A stretch of 38,768 nt of DNA, from positions 1 to 38,768 of the IMG/VR virus record IMGVR_UViG_3300037049_000005; one strand, 5' to 3'. The position numbers and the translations under genes are program-made. Shown here in pieces: positions 13,514-20,808 of this stretch. A model generated the notes under the pieces. It made no database searches. It saw only the letters and a program-made list of their open reading frames with translations, and was not told the DNA's origin. Each line of letters starts with the position of its first letter. Position 1 is the stretch's first letter. Source of the stretch: a virus.

Positions 13514-14838
13514 TCGAGCAGATCGCCGCCGCGTCCCTCGCCGTGGTTAGAGCCAGGCGGGCTGCCGATGCGTCGCGATCGGCTCTCCTGGCGATCCCTC
13601 CCTCTGCTCCGGGCATTCCGGGGTTCATCAACGATCAGCAGCGGTCATTCTTTCAGTCAACTTCCCCGGAAGTGCTGTACTCGGGTGCATTTCGCGCCGG
13701 AAAGAGCCGGATCGGCTGCGAGAAGGCGTATTTCCTCGCCCAAACCTACCCCGGCATCCCGGTGGGCATCTTCCGCAAGACCGCGGCCTCTCTGCCGGCC
13801 TCCACTGAGCGGACCCTGCTGCTGGACGTGATCCCCCGCTCTGCCATCGCACGAAGCAACGCGAGCCAGCACTGGTACGAACTCGAGAATGGATCACGCA
13901 TCTGGCTCTTCGGTCTGGACCCGGATCCAATCACAGGACTTCCCTCCAAGGTCGGATCGGTCGAGTTGGGCTGGGCGTTCGTCGATGAGGCGGTAGAGGT
14001 CAACGAGGGAGACTGGAACATGGTCAAGGGCCGGCTATCCTGGCCCGGCATCCCGTACCACCAGATCGCCGCTGCAACGAACCCGGCCGGGCCGGCCCAT
14101 TGGCTCAAGCGCCGCTTCACCCCGCCGACCGAGACGCGCGAGTACCTCCACGCCTCCACCTTCGACAACCCCGCCCTGCCGGCCGACGTCCTGCTCGAGG
14201 CGGCAGCATCGCCCGACGACTACTACCATCGCCGCTACCACCTCGGCGAGTGGGTCGGGGCTGAGGGCATGATCTGGAACCTCCCCGACGATCAGGTGCG
14301 CGACGAGCCCGGACCATTCAAGGCCATCTGCGGCGCGATCGACTGGGGTTTTGTCCACGCCTTCGCGGCGGAAGTTGTAGGGCAAACCGGATCAGGACGC
14401 CTGGCCGTGATTGACGAGGTATATGAACGCGGCAAGACGCTCGACGAGGTCATCCCGCAATTGCTTCAACTCCAGAAGAAGCACGGCATCCGCGTCTGGT
14501 TCGGCGATCCCTCCGAGCCTGCCTACATCCTCGCGTGTCGCAGGGCAGGTCTGGACGTGGTGCCAGCCGAGAACGCCGTCAACGTCGGCATCCAGGCGGT
14601 AACCCGCGCCATCGCCGCAGGTATGACCGTCTCGCCTCGCTGTACGGGACTCCTTGGCGAGATACCCGGGTACACGTGGGCCAAACAGCGTGACGGCTCA
14701 TTCCAAGAGCGCCCGGTCAAGGTGGGAGACGACGCCGCTGACTGCCTCCGGTACGCCGTAATGGCGTTCGAGCCCGACAACGCCGAGCCGGAAGGCATCG
14801 GGGTCTACGAGGAAAGAGTCGAGATCAGCCCCTATTGA
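13510..14838 (+). CDS. terL: Terminase large subunit
   Basis: 442 residues. Packaging ATPase: Walker A GAFRAGKS at about 59-66, Walker B WAFVDEA at about 155-161, and AAATNPAGPAHW as the coupling region. RNase H-like nuclease: AIDWG near 276 (first Asp), FGDPSEPAY near 337 (second Asp) and GDDAADCLRYA near 405-416 (last acidic pair). All landmarks of the Terminase_3/6 type are present, so the enzyme is probably active. ATG 13510 overlaps the small-subunit stop. Which packaging mechanism it uses (headful or site-specific) cannot be read from this sequence. Confidence 0.93.
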   Translation: MIEQIAAASLAVVRARRAADASRSALLAIPPSAPGIPGFINDQQRSFFQSTSPEVLYSGAFRAGKSRIGCEKAYFLAQTYPGIPVGIFRKTAASLPASTERTLLLDVIPRSAIARSNASQHWYELENGSRIWLFGLDPDPITGLPSKVGSVELGWAFVDEAVEVNEGDWNMVKGRLSWPGIPYHQIAAATNPAGPAHWLKRRFTPPTETREYLHASTFDNPALPADVLLEAAASPDDYYHRRYHLGEWVGAEGMIWNLPDDQVRDEPGPFKAICGAIDWGFVHAFAAEVVGQTGSGRLAVIDEVYERGKTLDEVIPQLLQLQKKHGIRVWFGDPSEPAYILACRRAGLDVVPAENAVNVGIQAVTRAIAAGMTVSPRCTGLLGEIPGYTWAKQRDGSFQERPVKVGDDAADCLRYAVMAFEPDNAEPEGIGVYEERVEISPY

Positions 14839-14866
14839 GGGCTTTTCGTCCGAGTAATCGCTCCGT

Positions 14867-14900
14867 GTAACCTTGTGCGGTTACTTTCGTTCGGTATATC
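14867..14900 (+). promoter_or_regulatory. Palindromic operator site B with candidate promoter
   Basis: GTAACC-TTGTGC-GGTTAC (14867-14884), the same inverted repeat as sites at 2171 and 34345 but with a 6-base centre. TTGTGC could serve as a weak -35 with TATATC (14895-14900) as -10, 16 bp apart. The gap 14839-14997 is the only sizeable one between terminase and portal, so this is a natural place for the late structural promoter. The promoter hexamers are poor matches, so the assignment rests mainly on the shared palindrome. Confidence 0.5.
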
Positions 14901-14997
14901 CTGCGGCCCGTGACCGTCACCTGGGCCCCCACACCCTGCCGCGTCGATCGATGCGCTGCTCAGGCGACTCCCCCGAACCTCCCCAAGGAGTAACGCC

Positions 14998-15468
14998 GTG
15001 GATACCGCACCCTTCGTCAAGTCCGACTGGTGGCATCGACTCGCCTCGGTGAACCTCAAGGGTCACTGCATCACCGAATGCGGCCAGGTCATCGAGAAGC
15101 CCGAGGCGCAGGCCGGCTCCCTCCACGCCATCGAGCAGGACAACGGCTGCCCCCTCTGCGTTCCCGAGCGGGCGATGGCATCAGAGTTGGCGAAGCTCGG
15201 GGAGCCCGAAGCCCCGGAGGCGGTCCCCACGCCGATCGCGGGTCCGGCTCCTAAGCTGACCGCCCCGAAGATCACGCCCCCAGAAGTCACGCCGGTACTC
15301 GGCGACCAGGTCGCAGCCAGTGACGATCTCGACGACCTGAACATGGCCGCCCTCAAGGCCATCGGCGAGCCCCTCGGTCTCACTTTCAAGCCCGGCACGA
15401 CCAAGGCCGGCGCCCGCACGGAGATCCGGGTGGCTCGCATCCAGGCCGCCGCAACGAAGGCCGACTAG
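14998..15468 (+). CDS. Structural-operon leader protein with LEM/SAP-like C-terminus
   Basis: 156 residues. The N-terminal part has WWHRLASVNLKGHCITECG and CPLCVPE, giving a possible zinc-binding set (H, C, C, C-x2-C). A Pro-rich linker follows, and the C-terminal 45 residues (LDDLNMAALKAIGEPLGL, then TKAGARTEIRVARI) resemble short helix-extended-loop-helix (LEM/SAP/Rho-N) folds that phages often place in head or packaging proteins. GTG 14998 follows AAGGAGTAACGCC. It precedes portal, so a head-associated role is possible. Confidence 0.6.
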   Translation: MDTAPFVKSDWWHRLASVNLKGHCITECGQVIEKPEAQAGSLHAIEQDNGCPLCVPERAMASELAKLGEPEAPEAVPTPIAGPAPKLTAPKITPPEVTPVLGDQVAASDDLDDLNMAALKAIGEPLGLTFKPGTTKAGARTEIRVARIQAAATKAD

Positions 15469-15471
15469 CTC

Positions 15472-17130
15472 ATGCCCGCTCGGCGAACCGCCAAGGCAGC
15501 CCCGGAGATGGTTCCGGTCGCGGAGATGCACCGCGAGGTCGAACGTGTCCGAGATCAGGCGGATGCGTCGATCGAGTTGCTGCAGGAGCGGTTCGCCGAG
15601 CTTGAACTTGCGCTCGAGGACACCGGCTGGATGCGCCAGTCCCTTGCCGGTCAGCGGGAGTTCAGCCGCGACGGGCTGACGAAGCTCATCCGCATCGCCC
15701 GCCTGTCCTACCTGAAGAACCCCCTGATCCACAATGGCGTCGAGGTCCAGAGCCACTACGTCTGGGGCCAGGGCGTTTCCATCACGGCCAAGTCCGCTCC
15801 GGTCAACGACGTGATCCAGGCGTTCATCGACTACCGGCCCAACGCTCAGGAGCTCACCGGCCACGCCGCGCGGTTGATGCTCGAACGCCAGCTGCAGGTC
15901 GAGAGCAACCTGTTCTTCGTCCTCTTCACCAACTCCTCGACCGGGTTCGTGCGGATCGGGACGATCAACGTGGACGAGATCATCGAGATCGTCCGCAACC
16001 CCGAGAACAAGTCCGAACCCTGGTACTACAAGAGGTCCTGGTCCACCAAGGGCGTCGACCCCAACGCGGGCACCGTCTCGGTCACGACGCAGCAGGCGTA
16101 CTACCCGGACTGGAAGTTCGACCCCGACGCCAAGCCGGAGAAGTTCGGCGGTCTGCCGATCAACTGGGACAGCCCGGTCTATCACCTCAAGTCGGGTGGG
16201 TTGGGCGACATGGACTTCGGCGTGCCGGAGATCTACAGCGCGATCGACTGGGCGCGTGCCGTCAAAGAGGATCTCGAGGACTACGCCTCCCTCCGTAGGG
16301 CTCTGGCACGGTTCGCCTGGACCCTCACGACCAAGGGCGGCAAGGCCGGAGTGGCATCGGCCAAGAACAAGCTCGCCACCACTCTGGTGTCCGACGGCTC
16401 CCGGATGGAGGGCAACCCACCGCCCGTCACCGCCTCCACCTTCGTCGGGGCCGAGGGCTGGGACATGCAGCCGGTCAAGACTTCCGGCGCGACCCTTCCG
16501 CCCGATGAGGCCCGGCGCTTCTGGCTCATGACCGGTGCTGGCATGGGACTCCCCGAGACGATGCTCTCGGGCGACGTCAGCACGGGCAACCTCGCGACCG
16601 CCAAGTCGCTCGACCGCCCGACCGAGCTGAAGATGCGCAACCGCCAGACGCTCTGGGCCGACGTGCTGGTTGACCTGTTGCAGTACGTCATCGACCAGGC
16701 GGTTATCCACGTCAACGGGCCGCTCAAGGGCGGGCTCGTGGTTGTGGATCCGTACACCGAAGAGCGCAAGGTCGTGCTCGCTCGCGATCCCGAAACGGGC
16801 GAACCGATGGACCGCGGCATCGACGTCAACTTCCCCACGGTCCTGGAGCACGATCCGGTCTCGCGAGTCCAAGCCATCGTCGAGGCCGCAACGCTCGGCA
16901 ACTCGATGGGCACCCCCGCCGGCACGATGGACACCAAGACGCTCAGCCGCCTGCTGCTCTCGGCGCTCGGGGTGGATGACATCGACGAACAACTCGACCT
17001 GCTCTTCCCCGACAACGAGACGGAGCAGACCGCCACGCCCGGTACACCAGTCGTCCCGCCCGACATGGCCGAAGCCGCCCGCGAGCTCAAGGAAGTCATC
17101 CGCGAAATGACAAAGGCGGTCACCCCGTGA
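15472..17130 (+). CDS. Portal protein
   Basis: 552 residues, directly upstream of the gpF-like head protein as in many siphoviruses. An N-terminal coiled coil (EVERVRDQADASIELLQERFAEL) precedes the portal core: LSYLKNPLIHNGVEVQSHYVWG, RLMLERQLQVESNLFFVLF, PVYHLKSGGLGDMDFGVPEIYSAIDWA and the late region TGAGMGLPETMLSGDVSTGNLATAKSLDRPTELKM split by the stem. The dodecameric ring forms the DNA channel at the head vertex. The C-terminal 60 residues are acidic and probably disordered. Confidence 0.88.
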   Translation: MPARRTAKAAPEMVPVAEMHREVERVRDQADASIELLQERFAELELALEDTGWMRQSLAGQREFSRDGLTKLIRIARLSYLKNPLIHNGVEVQSHYVWGQGVSITAKSAPVNDVIQAFIDYRPNAQELTGHAARLMLERQLQVESNLFFVLFTNSSTGFVRIGTINVDEIIEIVRNPENKSEPWYYKRSWSTKGVDPNAGTVSVTTQQAYYPDWKFDPDAKPEKFGGLPINWDSPVYHLKSGGLGDMDFGVPEIYSAIDWARAVKEDLEDYASLRRALARFAWTLTTKGGKAGVASAKNKLATTLVSDGSRMEGNPPPVTASTFVGAEGWDMQPVKTSGATLPPDEARRFWLMTGAGMGLPETMLSGDVSTGNLATAKSLDRPTELKMRNRQTLWADVLVDLLQYVIDQAVIHVNGPLKGGLVVVDPYTEERKVVLARDPETGEPMDRGIDVNFPTVLEHDPVSRVQAIVEAATLGNSMGTPAGTMDTKTLSRLLLSALGVDDIDEQLDLLFPDNETEQTATPGTPVVPPDMAEAARELKEVIREMTKAVTP

Positions 17131-17489
17131 CAACGCAAGGGGAGCGACTCGTGGCGCTTGAGAACGACACGAAGTGGATCCGTGAACAGGTGGGCTCGAT
17201 CGCCGAGACGGTCAAGCGGTTGGAGGACGCCAATAACGCCCCCCACAACACCCCCGCCGGCCGGGAGCTCCTCCGCCGATCCGATGACGCCCGGGAGAAG
17301 GCGTGCGAGGCCGCAGCCGCAGCGGAGGCCGCCCGCATCCAAGCCCTCACGATGCTGACCACGATCCGCGACGAGGTACGCGGAGTCTTCCGGTTCTTCC
17401 GTTGGGTCCTCGCCATCGTGGGCAGTGTCTCCGTGGTCCTGCTGGTCCTGAACAACGCCCACTCGCTCGCTGCCTGGTTGCACCCATGA
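17127..17489 (+). CDS. XhlA/holin-like coiled-coil membrane protein
   Basis: 120 residues. An N-terminal coiled coil (VALENDTKWIREQVGSIAETV), an Ala/Glu-rich helix, and one hydrophobic segment near residues 92-112 (WVLAIVGSVSVVLLVLNNAH). This layout matches XhlA-like haemolysin/holin-associated proteins. The position between portal and head morphogenesis protein is unusual for a lysis gene, so a structural membrane-associated role is possible. GTG 17127 overlaps the portal stop and the stop overlaps ATG 17486. Confidence 0.6.
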   Translation: MTTQGERLVALENDTKWIREQVGSIAETVKRLEDANNAPHNTPAGRELLRRSDDAREKACEAAAAAEAARIQALTMLTTIRDEVRGVFRFFRWVLAIVGSVSVVLLVLNNAHSLAAWLHP

Positions 17490-19189
17490 CCGCCCTCTAC
17501 TTCTCCGCCCATCTGCAGGCCGCGTCAGACGCGCTAGGACGCTACCAGGCGATCCGCGAGGCCATGACGGCCCAATCGGTCCGCTCCGCCAAGATCAAGG
17601 CCCTGACGCCGGTAGAGCGCGACCTGGCACGATCGCTCCGCGTGGCCTTCACCGCACAGCGCAAGGCGTTCCTCTCCGCGATGGTCCTGACGGGTGCGGG
17701 GTTCCCCACGAATGAGGCGGCGCGAGTAGCGGCCCCAACCGTTCACCGCCGCCTGCGCGAAGCCGTCACGCGATGGGACATCCCATTCAACGACGCCGCC
17801 TCCGCCACCCTGTCGCTCTTCACCGATCCGCTCCAGGCGGGGATCGAAGCCGCGATGCTGGCCGGTGGGACGTGGCAGTCGATCAGCCTCGACATCGACG
17901 AGACCTTCACCCTCAGTAACCCCCGCGCGGTGAAGTGGCTCGCCGGACGTGCAGCCGAGCAGGTCGTGGGCATCAACGAGACCACCCGCCAGACGCTTGA
18001 GAAGGTCATCACCGACGGGCTGGCTCAGGGCGACTCGTACAACAAGATCGCCAGCTCCATCCGCTCGACCTACGACGGATGGGAGAACAGCGCACAACCC
18101 GGCATCCCCTCGTTCCTGTCCGACCGCGCCGATGTCATCGCCGTCACGGAGTCCGCATTCGCATACGAGGCCGGCTCGCGATCCGTCGTGGATGACCTCT
18201 CGGCCGCCGGACTCGACATGGAGCAGAGCGTCATCGCCGAAGACGACGCCTGCGACGAGTGCTCGGACAACCAGGGCGCCGGCTGGATCTCCGTCAACGA
18301 CGACTTCCCCAACGATCCCCCACCTACTCATCCAAGTTGCTTCCCGGCCGGAACGATGGTCTCAGGGCCGAAGGCGGTGGGCGCGACCATGCGCTGGTAC
18401 GAGGGGGAGCTGGTCGAGATCGAGACCGCCGATGGCGCACTCCTCGCCGCCACCCCAAATCATCCGGTACTCACCCCGGAAGGATGGGTCGCGCTGGGAT
18501 CGCTGCACGAAGGCGGCCACGTAATCAGCCGCTCCCTCGCTCAACGGGCAGGATCTGATGCTCCACACGATGACGACATTCAGACCGTGCTCGATCAAGT
18601 AGCGGGTGCGCTCCACGAAGCGAGCGGCGTGACGCCCATAGCCGTGCCAGTTGCCGCCGAAGACTTCCACGGCGACGGGGCCGGCTCCAAGATCGCAGTT
18701 GTATGGGCCGACCGCGAGTTGGGGAACCGTCTCGACTCCGCGCTCTCGCAGCCACAGGGCAAAGAGCGTTTCGCCGGGAGTGCTTCGGCCGAGGCGCTCG
18801 ATGGTCTGAGCGAGCCGTTCCTTGGCGATCATGCTCCGATGGCTGCCGCGGACCGCAGCGTGGGCGGCCTCGGTGTAGGCGCGCCGCTGCTCGATGGTCC
18901 GGCCGGCAGCCATGAGCCGGTTGGCGTCCGTGCTGCCCCGGCGCTCAATGCCCCGTTCGTGGAGCACACGATCGATGACGCGACGGCTGATGTTGCTTTC
19001 CTGCGCGAGAGCCTTCACCGATACGCCGGACAGGTAACGCCGACAGAGATCGTCCGGGTCCGCCGGTACCCATTTGCTGGTCATGTCTACAACCTCGAAA
19101 CCGTAGACGGCTGGTACACCGCCAATAGGGTGATTGTACATAACTGCCGCTGCGACGTCCTGTACCAGAGAGCCGAGGAGGCCGCCTAA
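17486..19189 (+). CDS. Mu gpF-like head morphogenesis protein interrupted by an intein
   Basis: 567 residues as translated; 298 after removal of the 269-residue intein (18338-19144). The N-extein is helical, with the gpF-like core IAVTESAFAYEAGSRSVVDD, then ACDECSDNQGAGWISVNDD and PPPTHPS. The C-extein CRCDVLYQRAEEAA completes the conserved zinc-binding HPxCRC end of Mu gpF/SPP1 gp7-like proteins. Splicing is therefore needed to restore the C-x2-C...HPSCRC site. These proteins sit with portal inside the procapsid and help head assembly. ATG 17486 overlaps the previous stop; TAATG joins it to the protease gene. Confidence 0.88.
   Translation: MTALYFSAHLQAASDALGRYQAIREAMTAQSVRSAKIKALTPVERDLARSLRVAFTAQRKAFLSAMVLTGAGFPTNEAARVAAPTVHRRLREAVTRWDIPFNDAASATLSLFTDPLQAGIEAAMLAGGTWQSISLDIDETFTLSNPRAVKWLAGRAAEQVVGINETTRQTLEKVITDGLAQGDSYNKIASSIRSTYDGWENSAQPGIPSFLSDRADVIAVTESAFAYEAGSRSVVDDLSAAGLDMEQSVIAEDDACDECSDNQGAGWISVNDDFPNDPPPTHPSCFPAGTMVSGPKAVGATMRWYEGELVEIETADGALLAATPNHPVLTPEGWVALGSLHEGGHVISRSLAQRAGSDAPHDDDIQTVLDQVAGALHEASGVTPIAVPVAAEDFHGDGAGSKIAVVWADRELGNRLDSALSQPQGKERFAGSASAEALDGLSEPFLGDHAPMAAADRSVGGLGVGAPLLDGPAGSHEPVGVRAAPALNAPFVEHTIDDATADVAFLRESLHRYAGQVTPTEIVRVRRYPFAGHVYNLETVDGWYTANRVIVHNCRCDVLYQRAEEAA
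18338..19144 (+). mobile_element. Intein (269 aa) in the head morphogenesis protein
   Basis: All splice elements are present. Cys1 opens block A (CFPAGTMVSGP). Block B is ATPNHPVLTPEGW, with the TxxH motif at residues 39-42. Blocks F/G are GHVYNLETVDGWYTA and NRVIVHN, with penultimate His and terminal Asn, and Cys is the +1 residue (19145). The flanks PTHPS and CRCDV fuse into the conserved gpF end, which fixes both boundaries. Block A to about residue 70 and the last 40 residues form a mini-intein. The roughly 155 residues between have no intein or LAGLIDADG character and are the antisense of an endonuclease gene on the other strand. Confidence 0.92.
18362..19084 (-). CDS. Vsr-like (EDxHD) homing endonuclease encoded antisense to the intein
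   Basis: 240 residues on the minus strand from ATG 19084, with GAGG 8 bases upstream (19096-19093). An N-terminal HTH (about 12-41: DLCRRYLSGVSVKALAQESN, then ISRRVIDRVL) is followed by a helical linker and a Vsr-type nuclease: GETLFALWL (Glu105), VGPYNCDLG (Asp131), VAVEVFGGNWHGYGRHAARF (Glu140, His147, His152) and GLNVVIVW. This order matches Vsr-like homing endonucleases. Codons are in exact register with the intein codons on the other strand. The C-terminal YRMIWGGGEE lies opposite intein block B; the residues after it are probably run-on. A longer start at 19141 is possible but less likely. Confidence 0.85.
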   Translation of the reverse strand: MTSKWVPADPDDLCRRYLSGVSVKALAQESNISRRVIDRVLHERGIERRGSTDANRLMAAGRTIEQRRAYTEAAHAAVRGSHRSMIAKERLAQTIERLGRSTPGETLFALWLRERGVETVPQLAVGPYNCDLGAGPVAVEVFGGNWHGYGRHAARFVERTRYLIEHGLNVVIVWSIRSCPLSEGAADYVAAFVQRSQRDPSFRGEYRMIWGGGEECAIGGLDLDQLPLVPAHGRAHRLRP

Positions 19190-20805
19190 TGGCTGCGTTC
19201 ACCGCTGACGATGCAACAGAGGCCCTCCCGAAGGGCTCCGACAAGGCAAAGGCCGCATGGGTCAAGATGGCCAACAAGGCTGTCGGGCGCGGTATGTCCC
19301 AGGAAGACGCCGGCAAGGCCGCGACCAAGATGGCCGGCATGATGAACGAGGCCGCCAGTGCTCACCTGGCCCTTCGTGAGGTCGGGCGCGTCCTCTCGGC
19401 TGCGAACGAGAAGCAACTCCGCGCCGCCGCCGCCAACATCGACGCCGTTCTCAAGGCGCTCGGAGACGGCGAGGAGCCGGCCGCCGAGTCGCTGCGCGCG
19501 ATGGAGGCCTACAGCGGCGAAGCCCAGGACGCCGCTCGTGGCGTCGGGATCGTGACGTCGATCGAGTACGCCGCTCAGTCCACGCTGTACCTCATCAGTG
19601 ACGAGTCGGACGAACCGGATCAGGTCGCCATGCTGCAGAAGGTTTATGAGGGCCTGATGGCCGTCGTGCCTCTTGTCCTGGCGTGGGTCACGGCGGAGAT
19701 CGTGGAGATCGGCGGACCCGACGACGACGTGGACGCGCCGGCCAACGTGACCACGTACTACTCCAGCACCACGACCACCGCAGAGAGCGCGGTCGAGCTG
19801 ACGGGCGACATCATCCCGTTGGTGGAGTCCGTGGTCCGCCCGGACGGCACCATGCTCATCAAGCTCATTCAGCCGGGGTGGGGCTCGAGCGGGTACTACT
19901 CCGAAGCGGTCCTGAAGCGCGACGGCCCCAAGGTCTTCACCGCCGGCACCCGGATGTTCGTCGACCACCCGGGCTACGCCGAAGAGGCTGACAGACCGGA
20001 GCGGTCCATCAAGGACATCGGCGCCGTGCTCTCCGCCTCAGCTGTCTGGGACCCGGCCGGTCTGGCGGGTCCGGGGCTGTACGCCCCCGCCAAGCCGCTC
20101 CGCGAGTTCGCGCCGCTCCTCGAGCAGCTGGCCCCCAACATCGGAACCTCGATCCGCATGAAGGGCATGGCAAAGAGCGGAGAGGCCGAAGGCAAGAAGG
20201 GCCCGATCGTCGAGCGGATCATCGCCGACCCGCTGGGCTCGGTCGACTTCGTGACCGTCGCAGGTGCCGGCGGCCAGATCGTTTCGCTCGCGGAGTCGTG
20301 GCGCCATCTCCGTGAGACCAATGCAAGCGCCGATCCAGCGGCAGGTCGCCGCACAGTCCCCCCACAGGAGGTCTCGAACATGGATCTGCAGGAAACGCAG
20401 ACCAAGCTCGCGGCGGCCGAAACGGCGCGTGATACCGCGCTCGCTGAAGCCGCTCGGGCGACCGAGGCTCTGATCCTTCGCGAGGCTCGTGACGTTGTGG
20501 TCACGGAGCTCGCGTCGGCGAAGATCCCCGACATCACCCGGACGCGGCTCTCGGAGTCGCTGGGCAAGAACCCGCCGGTCAAGGACGGCAAGCTCGACAC
20601 GGATGCTCTCAAGGCGTCTGTGAAGGAAGCCGTCGCGGCCGAGATCGACTACCTCGCCAAGATCACCGGATCGGGCCAGGTGCGCGGTCTCGGAGGCACC
20701 TCGACTGCCGCTCCGATCGACGTGGAGAAGAGTCTCACCGAGAGCTTCAAGGCCCTCGGGATGAGCGACAGCGGCGCGGCTCTCGCGGCCGCAGGAAGGC
20801 GGTAA
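19189..20805 (+). CDS. Capsid maturation protease fused to scaffold
   Basis: 538 residues. The N-terminal 170 are helical and Ala-rich. The protease region is about 205-375: GTMLIKLIQPGWGSSGYYSE, MFVDHPGYAEE (His near 260) and NIGTSIRMKGMA (Ser near 321), which fits a herpes-type prohead serine protease. The C-terminal 141 residues are an Ala/Glu/Lys coiled coil typical of scaffolds and have their own start at 20380. The fusion should lie inside the procapsid, cleave itself and free the scaffold. A GGTYP-like linker of repeats TTYYSSTTTT is near residues 185-195. Confidence 0.8.
   Translation: MAAFTADDATEALPKGSDKAKAAWVKMANKAVGRGMSQEDAGKAATKMAGMMNEAASAHLALREVGRVLSAANEKQLRAAAANIDAVLKALGDGEEPAAESLRAMEAYSGEAQDAARGVGIVTSIEYAAQSTLYLISDESDEPDQVAMLQKVYEGLMAVVPLVLAWVTAEIVEIGGPDDDVDAPANVTTYYSSTTTTAESAVELTGDIIPLVESVVRPDGTMLIKLIQPGWGSSGYYSEAVLKRDGPKVFTAGTRMFVDHPGYAEEADRPERSIKDIGAVLSASAVWDPAGLAGPGLYAPAKPLREFAPLLEQLAPNIGTSIRMKGMAKSGEAEGKKGPIVERIIADPLGSVDFVTVAGAGGQIVSLAESWRHLRETNASADPAAGRRTVPPQEVSNMDLQETQTKLAAAETARDTALAEAARATEALILREARDVVVTELASAKIPDITRTRLSESLGKNPPVKDGKLDTDALKASVKEAVAAEIDYLAKITGSGQVRGLGGTSTAAPIDVEKSLTESFKALGMSDSGAALAAAGRR
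20366..20382 (+). promoter_or_regulatory. Internal ribosome site and start for a separate scaffold
   Basis: AGGAGG (20366-20371), 8 bases, then ATG 20380, in frame with the protease gene. It is one of the best Shine-Dalgarno sequences in the window, in the middle of a coding region, exactly where the coiled-coil scaffold begins. The arrangement parallels lambda C/Nu3. Confidence 0.8.
20380..20805 (+). CDS. Scaffold protein from internal in-frame start
   Basis: 141 residues beginning MDLQETQTKLAAAETARDTA, sharing the frame and stop of the protease gene. The first 45 residues form a strong coiled coil; the end (VEKSLTESFKALGMSDSGAA) resembles the short helical capsid-binding end of phage scaffolds. 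In lambda-like systems the internally started scaffold is made in excess of the protease fusion and drives shell assembly; the strong internal ribosome site here implies the same. Confidence 0.75.
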   Translation: MDLQETQTKLAAAETARDTALAEAARATEALILREARDVVVTELASAKIPDITRTRLSESLGKNPPVKDGKLDTDALKASVKEAVAAEIDYLAKITGSGQVRGLGGTSTAAPIDVEKSLTESFKALGMSDSGAALAAAGRR

Positions 20806-20808
20806 GCG

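Noticed and set aside
15181-17133. 650-codon minus-strand frame opposite portal
   Set aside because: Shadow of the portal gene: composition mirrors the sense codons and no motifs are seen.
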